DNA from: Phoronis australis
Lineage: Eukaryota > Phoronida > Phoronidae
Direction: 5' to 3'
Assembly (NCBI GenBank): GCA_002633005.1
Contig: NMRA01000863.1
Location: forward strand, 95,692-116,148
Length of the DNA stretch: 20,457 nucleotides
A program made the position numbers and the translations under genes. How positions within the stretch are numbered: position 1 is the first letter of the stretch; each line of letters opens with the position of its first letter. Positions 9,349 through 18,306 of this stretch are shown piece by piece. Under the pieces are notes generated by a model that saw nothing but the letters and a program-made list of their open reading frames with translations, did not search any database and was not told where the DNA came from.

Positions 9349-9602
9349 CTGAAAAATGATAATAATTCACACAAACTTTGCCATAAGTTTTACAACTACG
9401 ACGTTGTTAAGACTATGGAAAGCATCTCTCAAGAAACTCACACCACTGAGAATGGATAGCGATGGACCCCAAGACAAAATGATGCTTGTAAGACATTCAA
9501 AAGCATCGTCGATCAACATCACGTTCTCTTTAAAAGGGGACATAGCAAACTTTTAGGATAGTAAATAACAACACAAATAAGATACAATTAAAACAACGGC
9601 AG

Positions 9603-10283
9603 CTACAACCATTTATAGTCATTGTGTAATAGGTTGAAGAAATTTCGACTTCGATCCACCGACTTACCTACGAGGCCGTATACCTCTATGTCCTCCCATG
9701 TGACGCCGTACCCACAATCGAGTGAACCGTTGTAGTGGTGTCTTGAGCAGAATCCATCGGAGGTGAGTTCTTTGTTGTAATTGAGATACCTGTTAAAGAA
9801 AATCAAGTCATCGCGTCCAAATGCTAGCCCACAGGTCGGAAAACCCACAATAGCTTTAGGAGGTACCGTTTGCGAATACATTGCACTTGTGCATTCTTGT
9901 GAGCCACACAGACGGAAGATGAAGGCATTCTTATCGGCGGCTACGCTTTGAGATCCTGACCAAGCTCTAGCTGTGTATCCGCCGTAAACGGTTTGAGTAT
10001 TAACCTTGCGACCTATGGTGATGATATGCCCCTGTTTGTCGCATAGCCTGTGAAATATTTTGCCTACCATGCCATCACGCGTAGCTCGATACAGCAATCG
10101 AAGCGTCTTCTCTGAAACACTCATGTACTGCTGTAGTTGGGATAAATGTTGAGCTTTGAGTCTTCGATGAACTCTAGAAACAAGGGAAGAAAAAGAACTG
10201 ATAGTGTTGAAGATGATAAAGAAACTTTTCATCGACCACATGGGTATGACAAAACTTTGATATGAACCATCTCTTTTCGTCAT
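9603..10283 (-). CDS. TLDc-domain protein, copy 1 (terminal exon, possibly decayed)
   Basis: The frame holds a nearly full TLDc domain, about residues 55-205. It starts at LRLLYRATRDGM (the LxYRAsrDG signature), followed by FHRLCDKQGHIITIGR, VYGGYTARAW, DKNAFIFRL, CGLAFGRDDLIFF and the closing GYGVTWEDIEVYGL. TLDc domains occur in OXR1/NCOA7-type proteins linked to oxidative-stress defence and V-ATPase regulation, and in many uncharacterised invertebrate proteins. Which group this one joins is not clear. A strong 3' splice site (TCTTTTTCTTCCCTTGTTTC then TAG) ends at 10174. The exon therefore probably begins at 10173, and the ATG at 10283 is probably intronic read-through. Compared with copy 2, a net 10-nt difference just inside the exon puts the TLDc frame out of the phase used by copy 2's exon start. 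Either this copy is also damaged or it is spliced differently. No upstream exon is identified. Confidence 0.7.
   Translation of the reverse strand: MTKRDGSYQSFVIPMWSMKSFFIIFNTISSFSSLVSRVHRRLKAQHLSQLQQYMSVSEKTLRLLYRATRDGMVGKIFHRLCDKQGHIITIGRKVNTQTVYGGYTARAWSGSQSVAADKNAFIFRLCGSQECTSAMYSQTVPPKAIVGFPTCGLAFGRDDLIFFNRYLNYNKELTSDGFCSRHHYNGSLDCGYGVTWEDIEVYGLVGKSVDRSRNFFNLLHNDYKWL
10165..10196 (-). promoter_or_regulatory. 3' splice site before TLDc copy 1
   Basis: On the minus strand a long pyrimidine tract ends in TTGTTTCTAG, immediately before AGTTCATCGAAGACTCAAAG. The exon start aligns with the exon start of copy 2 (AATTCATAGAAGACTCTAAA), which also follows an AG. Conservation of the boundary in both copies supports it. 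Confidence 0.6.
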
Positions 10284-10516
10284 TGATTAGGTGGTCCTGT
10301 GCACGTGAGTTCTGCTTTAATAAAGACGACAGACAGTGACGGTGTAATTGGGATGCTTCCCCTGAGAAGTCCTGCCAAGGGAGGGCGCCAACATCTTAGT
10401 TTGGGCGCCCAAAGCTCAAAGTAAACTGCTTTAAGCTGCGTGCATAAAGTTTTTGCTTTCGTTGTGTTGGTTGTGCATCAAAAGTTTATAGTTGAAACGG
10501 TCTTACACGGGGCACC
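10284..10516. other. Spacer upstream of the TLDc copies
   Basis: No coding sequence is recognised. A 14-nt perfect palindrome, TTTGGGCGCCCAAA, lies at 10400-10413, and a related GGCGCCAA sits at 10384-10391. The pair loosely resembles E2F-type sites (TTTSGCGC) and could belong to a minus-strand promoter. That is inference only. Confidence 0.4.
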
Positions 10517-10807
10517 GTGTCGTTTGAATTTTACTGCGACAGATTAGCGGCGATTGGGAAACAATTACTCTGTTCGTGTTTTGCACTCCTTAAGTCGTCC
10601 CAAAACAAAACAAACAATGCACCCGGCCTTTGTGTATGTCGTTCACGGCACAGGGTCCCCAACAACTCAACAGCGGGCATCCTGAGATCAGGGTTGGCCA
10701 TTCGAGCACCTTGGCAACTTCTCGGCCGAGTTACATTCAACCAAGGCAGTTGCTTGCACCTGCAGCGAAAACACGTCACTTATGAAGCACTGAATTCTAT
10801 ACGATAA
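10517..10807. other. GC-richer segment open on both strands (unidentified)
   Basis: This stretch is more GC-rich than its flanks. It is open for 96 codons on the plus strand, and for 82 codons on the minus strand within 10531-10779. The minus frame contains ANPDLRMPAVELLGTLCRER and LFVLFWDDLRSAKHEQSN, which is the more protein-like of the two. The abrupt change in composition suggests an inserted repeat, for example a SINE-like unit, or an old exon. I recognise no family and do not call a gene. Confidence 0.3.
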
Positions 10808-10941
10808 TTCAACTCCAACGTGTTATTCAATGTATTTTAATACATCATCGACCAACCACTTCAGTAGACGCCATTTCCCTAAGTTACTCCGGTAAGGTTT
10901 TGAAACAACGTGTCTTTCACTCTCGAGACTTTGAAATAACT

Positions 10942-11018
10942 TATAAATACTCGCTATCTTGCTCGTGTCGAAAGAAACCTGATCTACGGAACGCTGCCAG
11001 AAGAACCGACTGGTAAGT
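10942..11018 (+). promoter_or_regulatory. Candidate TATA promoter with short first exon and splice donor
   Basis: TATAAATA lies at 10942-10949. About 65 nt further on is CGACTG|GTAAGT (donor GT at 11013-11014), so transcription starting near 10973 would give a first exon of about 40 nt. TATA box, exon size and consensus donor are in plausible order. No downstream exon is identified before the transposon at 11990. This is a weak prediction. Confidence 0.25.
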
Positions 11019-11989
11019 TTCCAAACGCACAGGCAACGATTACATTTGAAAATAACTTTGAAGATGTGTGTAAATATCTGAAGTGCTTCGGATGGAGTTT
11101 GGTGTGACCAGGTCTATACTCACTAATCTATAAACTTGTTAACCTTCATTTCACGAGAGCATCAACAGGTCAACTGTAGGGCCACCGACTCATATGTTAA
11201 AAATGTGTGTACATGCATCTTGGGGAGATATATTTAAAATATTTATTTTGATTTTTGGGCAATAATTTTTCAAGATAAAGTGTCAGGAATCCTTTTGGCT
11301 CAAAAAGATCCATTTTTGGTGCAAAAGTATTCAATTGGTTTTAAAACTGCTTAGAAGAAAAAAATTATAACGTTTATGTAAAGAATGAACCTCTCTATCA
11401 GACGACAACCTTTGGATTTTGAGGGGGGTTTCGTTAACCTTCACTGAAGTGCCGAAGTTCAGTAATTTTTGCCCTATTTTTGTTTTGATTTTTAGCCATT
11501 TTGGGGGTCTCTGGGGGTCCGTTTGCCAGGTGCTGGTGATTCCTAATGCTAATTTTCGGATTGCTGTCTGACTGAGAAAATTAAATAATAAAAATGAAAA
11601 TGAGCAACAACCGATAGAAAATTCACACCATGGCGTATTTAACAGTGCCTGTCTGCGGGCAGTATGCAGCTGTATTTCGTATACCTCAGAAAGTGATACA
11701 TTAATTTTGCAACTATGCTTTTATGGTGATCAAATCAGTGTACTTAAAATTTTAAATACTTCGAGTACGGCTGACCCCCCGGTAGCACTCACTATAACTA
11801 GATATCTTTGGTGAAATTTCATCAAATTTGGCCAAAACGCTTCCATCGAGGAAACAATGGCACATTCCTGTTTGAGAACCAGGTTTCGATATTAATCTAA
11901 TGTCTGTTACAATACTTGTTTTCTGTCTACTATTGTACCTGATTATGGCTTTTGATTAATACCTAAACGCCGTGTGAATGCTGCACTCT
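11019..11989. other. Unassigned AT-rich stretch
   Basis: There is no recognisable coding, RNA or tandem-repeat signal. Short G-runs occur (GAGGGGGGTTTCG near 11420, TTTTGGGGGTCTC near 11499) but not in G-quadruplex-like spacing. It may be intron of the candidate first exon upstream. Confidence 0.5.
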
Positions 11990-11990
11990 T

Positions 11991-12128
11991 AGTCGGTGGG
12001 CCAGATCTCATAGCGTTCATCCTTGAGAGTACTTTGGGGGGGCAACCTAGTTTTTTGTATGTGGCTAGATAATATAACTAAAAATCAAATTCCAAAAAGT
12101 TCCCACGTCTACACTTGCACATTTTTTT
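11991..12128 (+). repeat. Left inverted-repeat arm of the 3.16-kb transposon
   Basis: Three blocks are shared with the right arm: AGTCGGTGGGCCAGAT at the tip, GAGTACTTTGGGGGGGCAA about 45 nt inside, and CAAAAAGTTCCCAC with TTGCACATTTTTTT at the inner end. Confidence 0.8.
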
Positions 12129-12202
12129 AAAAAAAGGTGTTTTTGTTGCACAAAATATGATGCATATTCCTGCCACTTGATGGCGCTTTTCTAGTGAATT
12201 GA

Positions 12203-12250
12203 CCAATCAGAGAGCCAGATTGTATTGTTGTGCTTAGTTACTTCAATATG
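12203..12250 (+). promoter_or_regulatory. Candidate promoter/start region of the transposon gene
   Basis: CCAAT at 12203-12207 lies 45 nt before CAATATGGCTGCTCCCATGG. The first ATG (12248) opens a frame reading MAAPMECDVCII, whose CxxC pair fits the N-terminal module expected of this gene family. No TATA box is obvious. The ATG lies within about 260 nt of the transposon tip, where a transposon gene would start. Confidence 0.35.
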
Positions 12251-14418
12251 GCTGCTCCCATGGAATGTGATGTCTGTATAATTCAAGGTTTATCAAACAG
12301 CACAAAATTGTGATGTCAGAGCCTAAAGAAGCTTAGGAAAGCTTCCTGACGAAAGCTGATTGACTGTGGAACTCTGTAGATCAGTAGATCAAAAAGAAGA
12401 AGAGGTGTCACAAACGTTTGTGCAGAAAACAGCTGCATGCCCTGGTAGCCTACACAGTATACTGCTGAGTGCTATAGACTAGAATACCAAGTGTCAGACC
12501 AGAAAATTGAAAGGACATAGAACGGCATAGCAACGTTTCAAGGCACCAACAGTAGTACTAAAGCTGAAGTTGCTGAAAGTGATACAGATGTTATCCAAGA
12601 TTTCCCAAGAAAATCAATCACTTCCAAAATCTGAAACACCCAATTAACCTGAACAAGATAGGAACATTCTGAAACATGAGTGCATCATTTGTTAGCAGGA
12701 AAAGTACATTATGGGCCACATTTCAAGAAAGAGAAAGAAGTATAGCTTTCAAAAACAGGTACGTGTTTTTTAAAAATACATTTTGGTGTTTTCCACGTGT
12801 GATTCAGTATTATCACCAGTTGTTTTTTAACTTGTTCAGCCCCTTGACTGCCTAGGCCTTAGACAATACTGCTGACCCAGTAGAGACGATGATCATACTA
12901 TAGGTACTTCATATGCCGGATACTTTTCGGCAAATTATGTTCCTATAAGTTTAGAAGTACCGCGTAGAGAGATGCCTCTGAGGAGGTCGTTAATGTTTTC
13001 ATTTGTTCCCAGTTTAAACAAATACTCCTGCAATCCTGTTTTTCGAACACTCCATTCAGTTGCCACATCGACACTGCTTGCGCTAAGGGATAATCCTATG
13101 GCGTTATACTGTGGGTGTGATTTTAAAGCACTTTAAGTCTAAAATTTTTGAGAAGGTTAAATGGAGTAGATAGTTGCAAACAACATGCCCAAGTGGCCGT
13201 CATCCCCTGCCGTAGTCTCAATTTTTTGTAAACATTAATTACTTAGGTAGCAGCTGCAATGATAATTAAATTAAAGTGCCTAAGTGGCCATCGTCGCCGT
13301 CGAAATTTGAGGACGATGGAAGCCACTGTCCATTTCGTCAAACGTCGATTACCTTAAGTGTAAATCGATTGACTATGGTTTGAGCATCTGATTTAAAAAA
13401 ATTAAATTTCAATCACTGCACAGGTATATCAGCTGATTTATTTTCAGCTGCATCTACTGATCTAATTATTAGACGATCAACATTATTAGGCTACAGGTCA
13501 AACGGCATGTAAATTTGTTAGGCTGGTGGTGGATCAGCTCCTGATACGTCCGTCTGAAAAAGTTGCATGCCAACTCACTCATAGTTGAATGTTAAATTAG
13601 TGTTAACAGTTCGGGTTTTTTTCAGTTGGACTTGTATCGCAAGCAACAGCTCAGTCCAGAGCCCTGAATATGCAAATGAAATTCAAAGATAAAGACCTTG
13701 TGTCTTAGAAGCCAAGTACCACAGATCATCATGCTGTAAAAAAGAGAAAGACAAAGATTGTGGAGAGTGACGAATCCCCAGTTTTCAGAGATGTTTTTCT
13801 ACAGTTTTGTTTGGAGTTCATTGAATCAAAGCTTCTAGCACATGGAGATGTCATTTGCCTTTCAAAAATAAAGCAAGACTTTGAAGCTGTTCTTCAGAAA
13901 GCTGGTGTGCATGAAGTTATTTGGACAGGCAATCTTAAGAAATATTGTTGAAGCTACTCACTGTTGTAGTTTGTGCCTGACTAAGAGATACGAAAGTGAA
14001 TTGAGGCTAGTGTTCAATAATTCACTTGCTGACTCTAATTAACACAGCCCATTGTAACATATTTTGAATCAAACGTTTGCCCAAATAGTGCCCGCCTCCA
14101 AACAAGGACTTAGTGTTTGACCCTTCATTGCCTGCGGGCTAATCACCAGTGTGCAGTGCTGTACCCTCTCTAATCGACCATAGTTGGCTCCTTGGCGGTG
14201 GAGCTTTGCAGTTAATATGTATGGCAATGACCGCATCTCCATTGACAGTACTAAACGATGAACGCTGCAAGTGCAAAAAGAACATGTGTGCTGGGAAACT
14301 GAGTTTGTGCTGCAATGCTGGGTCAAACTGTACAGAAATGTGCAGCTGTGACAACTGTAGTAACATCAGCAACACTGACTGCATAACATTGGATAGTTCT
14401 TTGACAGGCCAACCCTAA
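12248..14418 (+). pseudogene. Decayed transposon gene, CxxC modules and Cys-rich tail
   Basis: The pieces are in the order of an uncharacterised, repeat-associated invertebrate protein family. (1) At 12248: MAAPMECDVCII, stopped by TGA at 12311. (2) At 12672-12758: KHECIIC, a TAG, then QEKYIMGHISRKRKKYSFQK, the second CIIC module, ending at a donor CAG|GTACGT. (3) After an intron ending TTTTTTTCAG at 13625: VSQATAQSR, then MKFKDKDLV, and after a one-base frame slip LEAKYHRS. The KDKDLV...EAKYHRS(C) pair is the family's most typical motif. (4) At 13760-13951: DVFLQFCLEFIESKLL, then KIKQDFEAVLQKAGV. (5) At 14263-14364: a tail with nine Cys, CKCKKNMC...CC...C...CSCDNCSN. The large central region of the family is missing. 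Stops and frameshifts show it is dead. Function in the family is unknown to me; a DNA- or zinc-binding role is only inferred. Confidence 0.6.
12759..13625 (+). other. Intron of the decayed transposon gene
   Basis: The donor GTACGT follows CAAAAACAG, and the acceptor TTTTTTTCAG precedes TTGGACTTG. The 867-nt interval is AT-rich and stop-dense in all frames. On either side of it lie two parts of one family motif (CIIC module upstream, KDKDLV motif downstream), which supports it being a real intron carried by the transposon. Confidence 0.55.
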
Positions 14419-14534
14419 ATAGACCTCCAACCCCGTTATTTCCTTTTTTGTATTAAAAAGTTAATTTTATTTGTTGATTAAGTCATAGAAAGTACATACT
14501 TTGATCATTGTCATGTATTTGTCTCATACTGCTT

Positions 14535-14540
14535 AATAAA
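14535..14540 (+). terminator. Poly(A) signal of the transposon gene
   Basis: AATAAA lies 117 nt after the TAA that ends the Cys-rich frame. It is in the right place and orientation to end the transposon transcript before the right arm. Confidence 0.5.
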
Positions 14541-15002
14541 CGCTGTCAGAATAATCTATTTTAATACAGTCTTTGTGCACATTCACAGAGATCATTCAAC
14601 TATATTGTTTTTGTACTATAACATATTTCTGGTGTATTATGCAAACAAGCTGTATTTTACACCATTAGTCAATGTTTTAGTCATTGAGGCACAAATTTTG
14701 CCCAGTCTCAAGTGTTTTGTGTTATTTTTGTTGCCTGACAATGCCAGAATAACTTCCTAGTAACATTCAGACTTAGTTTGCATTTTTGCCACTAGGTGTC
14801 TCTTTACGTTTTTTAAATTTCACTGTTTACAATTAATTTACAATAGTAAAACATGTAATGTGAGTGTAATATTGTTCAATACAATGGCACTGATGGGACC
14901 ATATTACTTGTTTTACAAAAAAGTCACCAAAACTGTTGTTTTTACAAATATAAGTTTACTAAGCTCTTTGGTGATTATTAGGTAACTTCAAACTCAAATT
15001 TC
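14541..15002. other. Non-coding part of the transposon before its right arm
   Basis: AT-rich with no recognisable coding signal. A frame at 14575-14760 is chance-like. A block near 14790-14806 (GCCACTAGGTGTCTC) may correspond, inverted, to GCCACTTGATGGCG near 12173 in the left half, so the inverted-repeat arms may originally have been longer. Confidence 0.4.
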
Positions 15003-15151
15003 TCAAAAATGTGCAACTTTATATGTGGGAACTTTTTAGATTTTGAAAACACTCTAATAAATGAATTAAAAAACACCAAAATAAAATTGCCCCCCTAAAG
15101 TACTCACAAAAACCATTTTCTAGAGGCCCTACAAAATCTGGCCCACCGACT
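15003..15151 (-). repeat. Right inverted-repeat arm of the 3.16-kb transposon
   Basis: The reverse complement starts AGTCGGTGGGCCAGATTTTG and contains GAGTACTTTAGGGGGGCAA and AAAAAGTTCCCAC followed by GTTGCACATTTTTGA, matching the left arm block by block. The middle part is longer and more A/T-rich than on the left. Confidence 0.8.
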
Positions 15152-15152
15152 A

Positions 15153-16232
15153 TCTAGCATCGGTTTTGTTTTCCTCTTGTTACTTCTAATTCGACCAAAG
15201 AATATTATTAGTTACATGCATGTTTTCGAACGAGTGTAACCTGCGCTGCCTCATCAAGGCAGTTTTAGCACCCTGGAGACCGTTACTGCGTCTAACCCGT
15301 GTCCCTCCCCCACAAGCAAACTGATGCTGTGTCCTGGCAACGTCCATTTTATTACCTGATAATCTTTACATAGAATATAAGAAGTCATTTTTATCTGAGT
15401 TTGTCATTTTTATATTTAATCGGGTCCACCCAATTATGATTTTGTAACTTGTTGCTACACTCCAATAAGAGATAAATACCACATTTCTTAAAAATATTGG
15501 ACGCAGGGGTTTCAAGCTTTCGCTGTAGCTCAGGCAAAGTTATCTCAGTACAAATTAATATATAGACTAAAACGATCATAACAATCTTTTGCCACAAAAA
15601 GTAACTTAAAATGTACTCGTGAAAATTCCAGAAATGCAGACTGAACCAACCTCACGTTAAGTATAAAAGTAGATATGCATAATTGTTACCATGACGACTG
15701 AGTACCATAAAGGAATCCCCTTTAACTAAAATTTGACAACCATGGTAATAAAACCTATGAAGTTATGAGGCAGAAGGGTTCGACCAAGCTTCGCAATTCA
15801 TAATCTAAATGTAATCATTTTCTGTAAATCAAGTAATAGGTTTTTTACACTTAGTTGCTTTGGTACATCTTGAATCAAAATCACAATTGATGCATAACAT
15901 TTAGAAAATCTTTGTCCTGTTGTCACAGATAGTCATACCTTGAACAAAAGTGTACTTTCAAACAAAAATTATTTCAAAAGAAGAAGTACAGTTTACCAGA
16001 GTGGATGTCAATTGAATGGACACTTCACAATGAAATGAATAGAAGGTTCATAATATTGTGATGTCACAAGCACATGGAAATTGTACAGAACTGCTTTTTG
16101 CACCAGTGTGTCTACAAATGTATTATAGTTAAGTATGTCTCCCTAAATATTATTGAGGTACTGATGGAGCACTTGTAAAAATAATGTTTAAGCACTTTTA
16201 AACTCGTAACCTTTTCCCTCTGACATCCAAGA
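15153..16232. other. Unassigned AT-rich stretch
   Basis: No gene is recognised. A minus-strand frame at 15391-15597 contains a hydrophobic start (MIVLVYILICTEITLPEL) and 60 further codons. It has no ATG at the frame start, no splice support I can defend and no family resemblance. Confidence 0.5.
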
Positions 16233-16257
16233 TGGCCGACCTAATCAATATGGTAAG
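16233..16257 (+). CDS. Candidate first coding exon with splice donor
   Basis: The sequence reads CTTTTCCCTCTGACATCCAA, then GATGGCCGACCTAATCAATA, then TG|GTAAGTC. The ATG at 16233 is in a strong context (AAGATGGCC, which also matches a YY1-type core). It follows a pyrimidine-rich leader like those at animal transcription starts. It encodes MADLINM up to a consensus donor. No second exon with matching phase is proven, so a chance arrangement is possible. Confidence 0.25.
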
Positions 16258-16684
16258 TCAAAATGTGACACATACATGTACATGTAAATAGCGATAACTT
16301 TTGAACGCACCTTGTCATTTTGGTATTTTTTCATTTTAGCTTTTCCTGTGACTAAAATTTATTTGTCTTCAAAATTTTGTTTGCGGTTCGATCACTTCAT
16401 CTTTTCTCGAATCCTTAAAGCAAAATAACAGTTTATAAATAAAAACTAAATTGTCTTTAAATGGTACAGAAATTGAAATATTTCATTAAAATGACATGAT
16501 TCATTCATGTCAGCCTAAAAACTTCTCTAAGGGCACCAACCTTCTGGATATTTGGCTCCAGGTAAATATTTAATGACCCTTAGCTGCCTAATTTCTGACC
16601 CGAGGTCAGTTATGGTCTTTCAATTGATGAATTGGTGTGTGGGTACATCAGACACCCTAATGGTCTCCAAAGTGTTGATTCTTT
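16258..16684. other. Unassigned AT-rich stretch
   Basis: No coding or RNA signal is recognised. Two overlapping TACATGTA octamers span 16273-16286. Confidence 0.5.
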
Positions 16685-17024
16685 TTAATTACTTTTTTTT
16701 GAAACCATTTTAAATGTAACGAAATTCCAAAAAGCATTAGTTTCGAAAGTGTAGAATACGCAATATTGAAACATTTTTAGAACATAATATGACAAAAGCC
16801 CATTTGAGAGATTTCTTAATTTTTTACACATCGAAGATCTATCCATTAACATGTCTTTCAATGTCCACAGGCCCGCAAACTGGCTTGTAGAAACATTTGA
16901 GTGATACCCACTTTCAACACCACAAAAAGTGCTTCCACATTCATCTCCCCTGTCTCGTGATGATTGCAGAGAAGTTATTAGTATCATATTTAGTTGGTTG
17001 TCCTCATGTCTCACTTCCTAATAC
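16685..17024 (-). CDS. Possible hypothetical exon (unrecognised)
   Basis: On the minus strand, an AG at the end of CATGGTATTAG is followed by about 110 open codons. They contain LNMILITSLQSSRDRGDECG, then CGVESGYHSNVSTSQFAGLW and LKDMLMDRSSMCKKLRN. That is long for this AT-rich setting. The first 70 residues look more protein-like than the Phe/Tyr-rich end, which may be read-through. The putative splice site lacks a strong pyrimidine tract. No domain is recognised. Confidence 0.2.
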
Positions 17025-17513
17025 CATGATGTGTTTTCTCTCATTGGATGCAATCCGTCTGTTTTTATATTGAAAAATTGTTTTTCTCGGTATGCAAAAT
17101 CACGACGTTTTTTCGTGAACTTTTGTAGGCTTGTATACATGTAGGTAAAAACTAAGAGGTCAATAAGTGGAAAATTGGTGATTCTTGTATCCGAGCCACA
17201 TCACGATTATATACTCAAAGTTTATGCTGAATCTAAAAGATGACCCCTAGAGTGATCTTTGATGTCTTTTGATTTTCTCGTGGAATTGATGTTAACAGTT
17301 GTTTTTATTTCTCATGCGATGGTTTCAAGAGTTTCTCAGAGACTAAAAAGTAATCAAAACAAGAAAATAAATTTCTATTTTAAAAAATGGAATTACTTTT
17401 GCCACACGTGTTGATAATGTAAAAATATTGATTGATATTTATTAGAGACTGTACTGGGTGGGTAAGAATATTTAAAAAAAAAACAGTCTCAGTTACAGTT
17501 CACCTTGAAGAAT
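17025..17513. other. Unassigned AT-rich stretch
   Basis: No gene is recognised. A TACATGTA octamer lies at 17136-17143 and a short A-run at 17474-17483. Confidence 0.5.
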
Positions 17514-17515
17514 AG

Positions 17516-17686
17516 TCGACAACTCCCGGCCGTTGTTTGCGACATGCATTTGAGAGGCCAGCTAGCGGTTCTGAAAGGGCAGACGTTCATGTGACGATAG
17601 ATTCGCTTGATTCTTCCTACGAACAATTAATTAACCAAGTCCACAACGATGTGGACACTGAGACCATTCAAACTACCTGCGTTTGA
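17516..17686 (+). CDS. Exon-like open frame without a start (unrecognised)
   Basis: After a TAG at 17513-17515, one frame is open for 56 codons to a TGA at 17684-17686. It includes RPASGSERADVHVTIDSLDS and then YEQLINQVHNDVDTETIQTT. The local base composition is less AT-rich than the flanks, and the residue mix is protein-like (Asp/Glu/Gln-rich, few Phe/Tyr/Asn runs). A possible acceptor is the AG near 17552. No ATG start and no known domain were found. It could be the last exon of an unknown gene or a retroposed fragment. Confidence 0.25.
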   Translation, partial: STTPGRCLRHAFERPASGSERADVHVTIDSLDSSYEQLINQVHNDVDTETIQTTCV

Positions 17687-18169
17687 TTTTCATTGATACA
17701 TGTGCATGCCTAACATTTGTATTCAGTCTCTCATCTTGGTCTTCAAAATATATGTTGGTGCGGTGTCGTCCATATGCACTTCACGCCCTCTGTCGTTGCT
17801 TTATTATTGTTGCATTAATCAAGATAATCAATTCAAATCCCAACAAAAACCTAACTTTGTCGGTCTCTTACACCTGTCTAGCTCGGAAATAAACAATGAT
17901 AATTTAATATGTAGCATTGTCCACTCGCATCATCGCATAGCTATATATTTTATTAAGGTGCAGCGATGTTGCTTACTATATTTTGAGTTGTAGAGTTATG
18001 TTACTAAAAACTACGACGAATTTAAAATGGCTTAAGGTGTTTCGGCGTTTATGGAAAGGCCATCATCACAAGAAAAAAAAATGGCCACCTTGCTAGGCCC
18101 AACATCAAGTAGAGATACGCAATCCGGCGTTGTTTTTATTAACATATGCTATTATTTGCTATCATGCAG
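17687..18169. other. Unassigned stretch
   Basis: Short open frames overlap here in two plus-strand frames (17683-17993 and part of 18051-18290). None has family resemblance. The 18051 frame begins MERPSSQEKKMATLL and would be cut by the splice site proposed next. Confidence 0.45.
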
Positions 18170-18306
18170 AAACTGTAGAACTAAAGCGTGCACCTTTTCC
18201 CACGCAGATCGAAATAGAAATGGTGTGCAAGCAGATGGGTGTGCTACTGTATCTGATTCCATTTGTCAGCCAGAAAGTGTGGGAAACTGAGACGTTTTTC
18301 ATGTAA
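18170..18306 (+). CDS. Candidate terminal exon (unrecognised)
   Basis: After TTTGCTATCATGCAG (AG at 18168-18169), a frame with two leading bases gives 44 codons to a TAA at 18304. It includes ELKRAPFPTQIEIEMVCKQM and then GVLLYLIPFVSQKVWETE. The codon mix (AAG, CAG, GTG, CTG frequent) and residue pattern look coding, unlike the flanks. The required phase (one base from the previous exon) does not fit the phase-0 donor at 16257 directly, so an intermediate exon would be needed. I recognise no family. Confidence 0.25.

Larger units (their letters stand above)
11990..15152 (+). mobile_element. DNA transposon with long inverted-repeat ends, about 3.16 kb
   Basis: The left end reads AGTCGGTGGGCCAGAT. 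The reverse complement of the right end reads AGTCGGTGGGCCAGATTTTG, a perfect 16-nt terminal match. Further inside, both arms share GAGTACTTT(G/A)GGGGGGCAA, then AAAAAGTTCCCAC and TTGCACATTTTT, in the same order and at similar distances. The arms therefore run about 140 nt, with indels. Both ends abut TA (11990-11991 and 15151-15152), compatible with TA target-site duplication. The interior carries a decayed, intron-containing gene in plus orientation and a poly(A) signal. Its coding part is far too short for the full family protein, so this is a dead, internally deleted copy. The superfamily cannot be named from the sequence alone. Confidence 0.8.

Noticed and set aside
14069-14384. Minus-strand frames opposite the Cys-rich tail
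   Set aside because: The plus strand has a nine-Cys tail in the expected place and a poly(A) signal downstream. The minus frames are shadows.
17683-17993. Two overlapping plus-strand frames rich in Cys, Leu and Ile
   Set aside because: They look like AT-rich chance translation, with no domain and no conserved motif.
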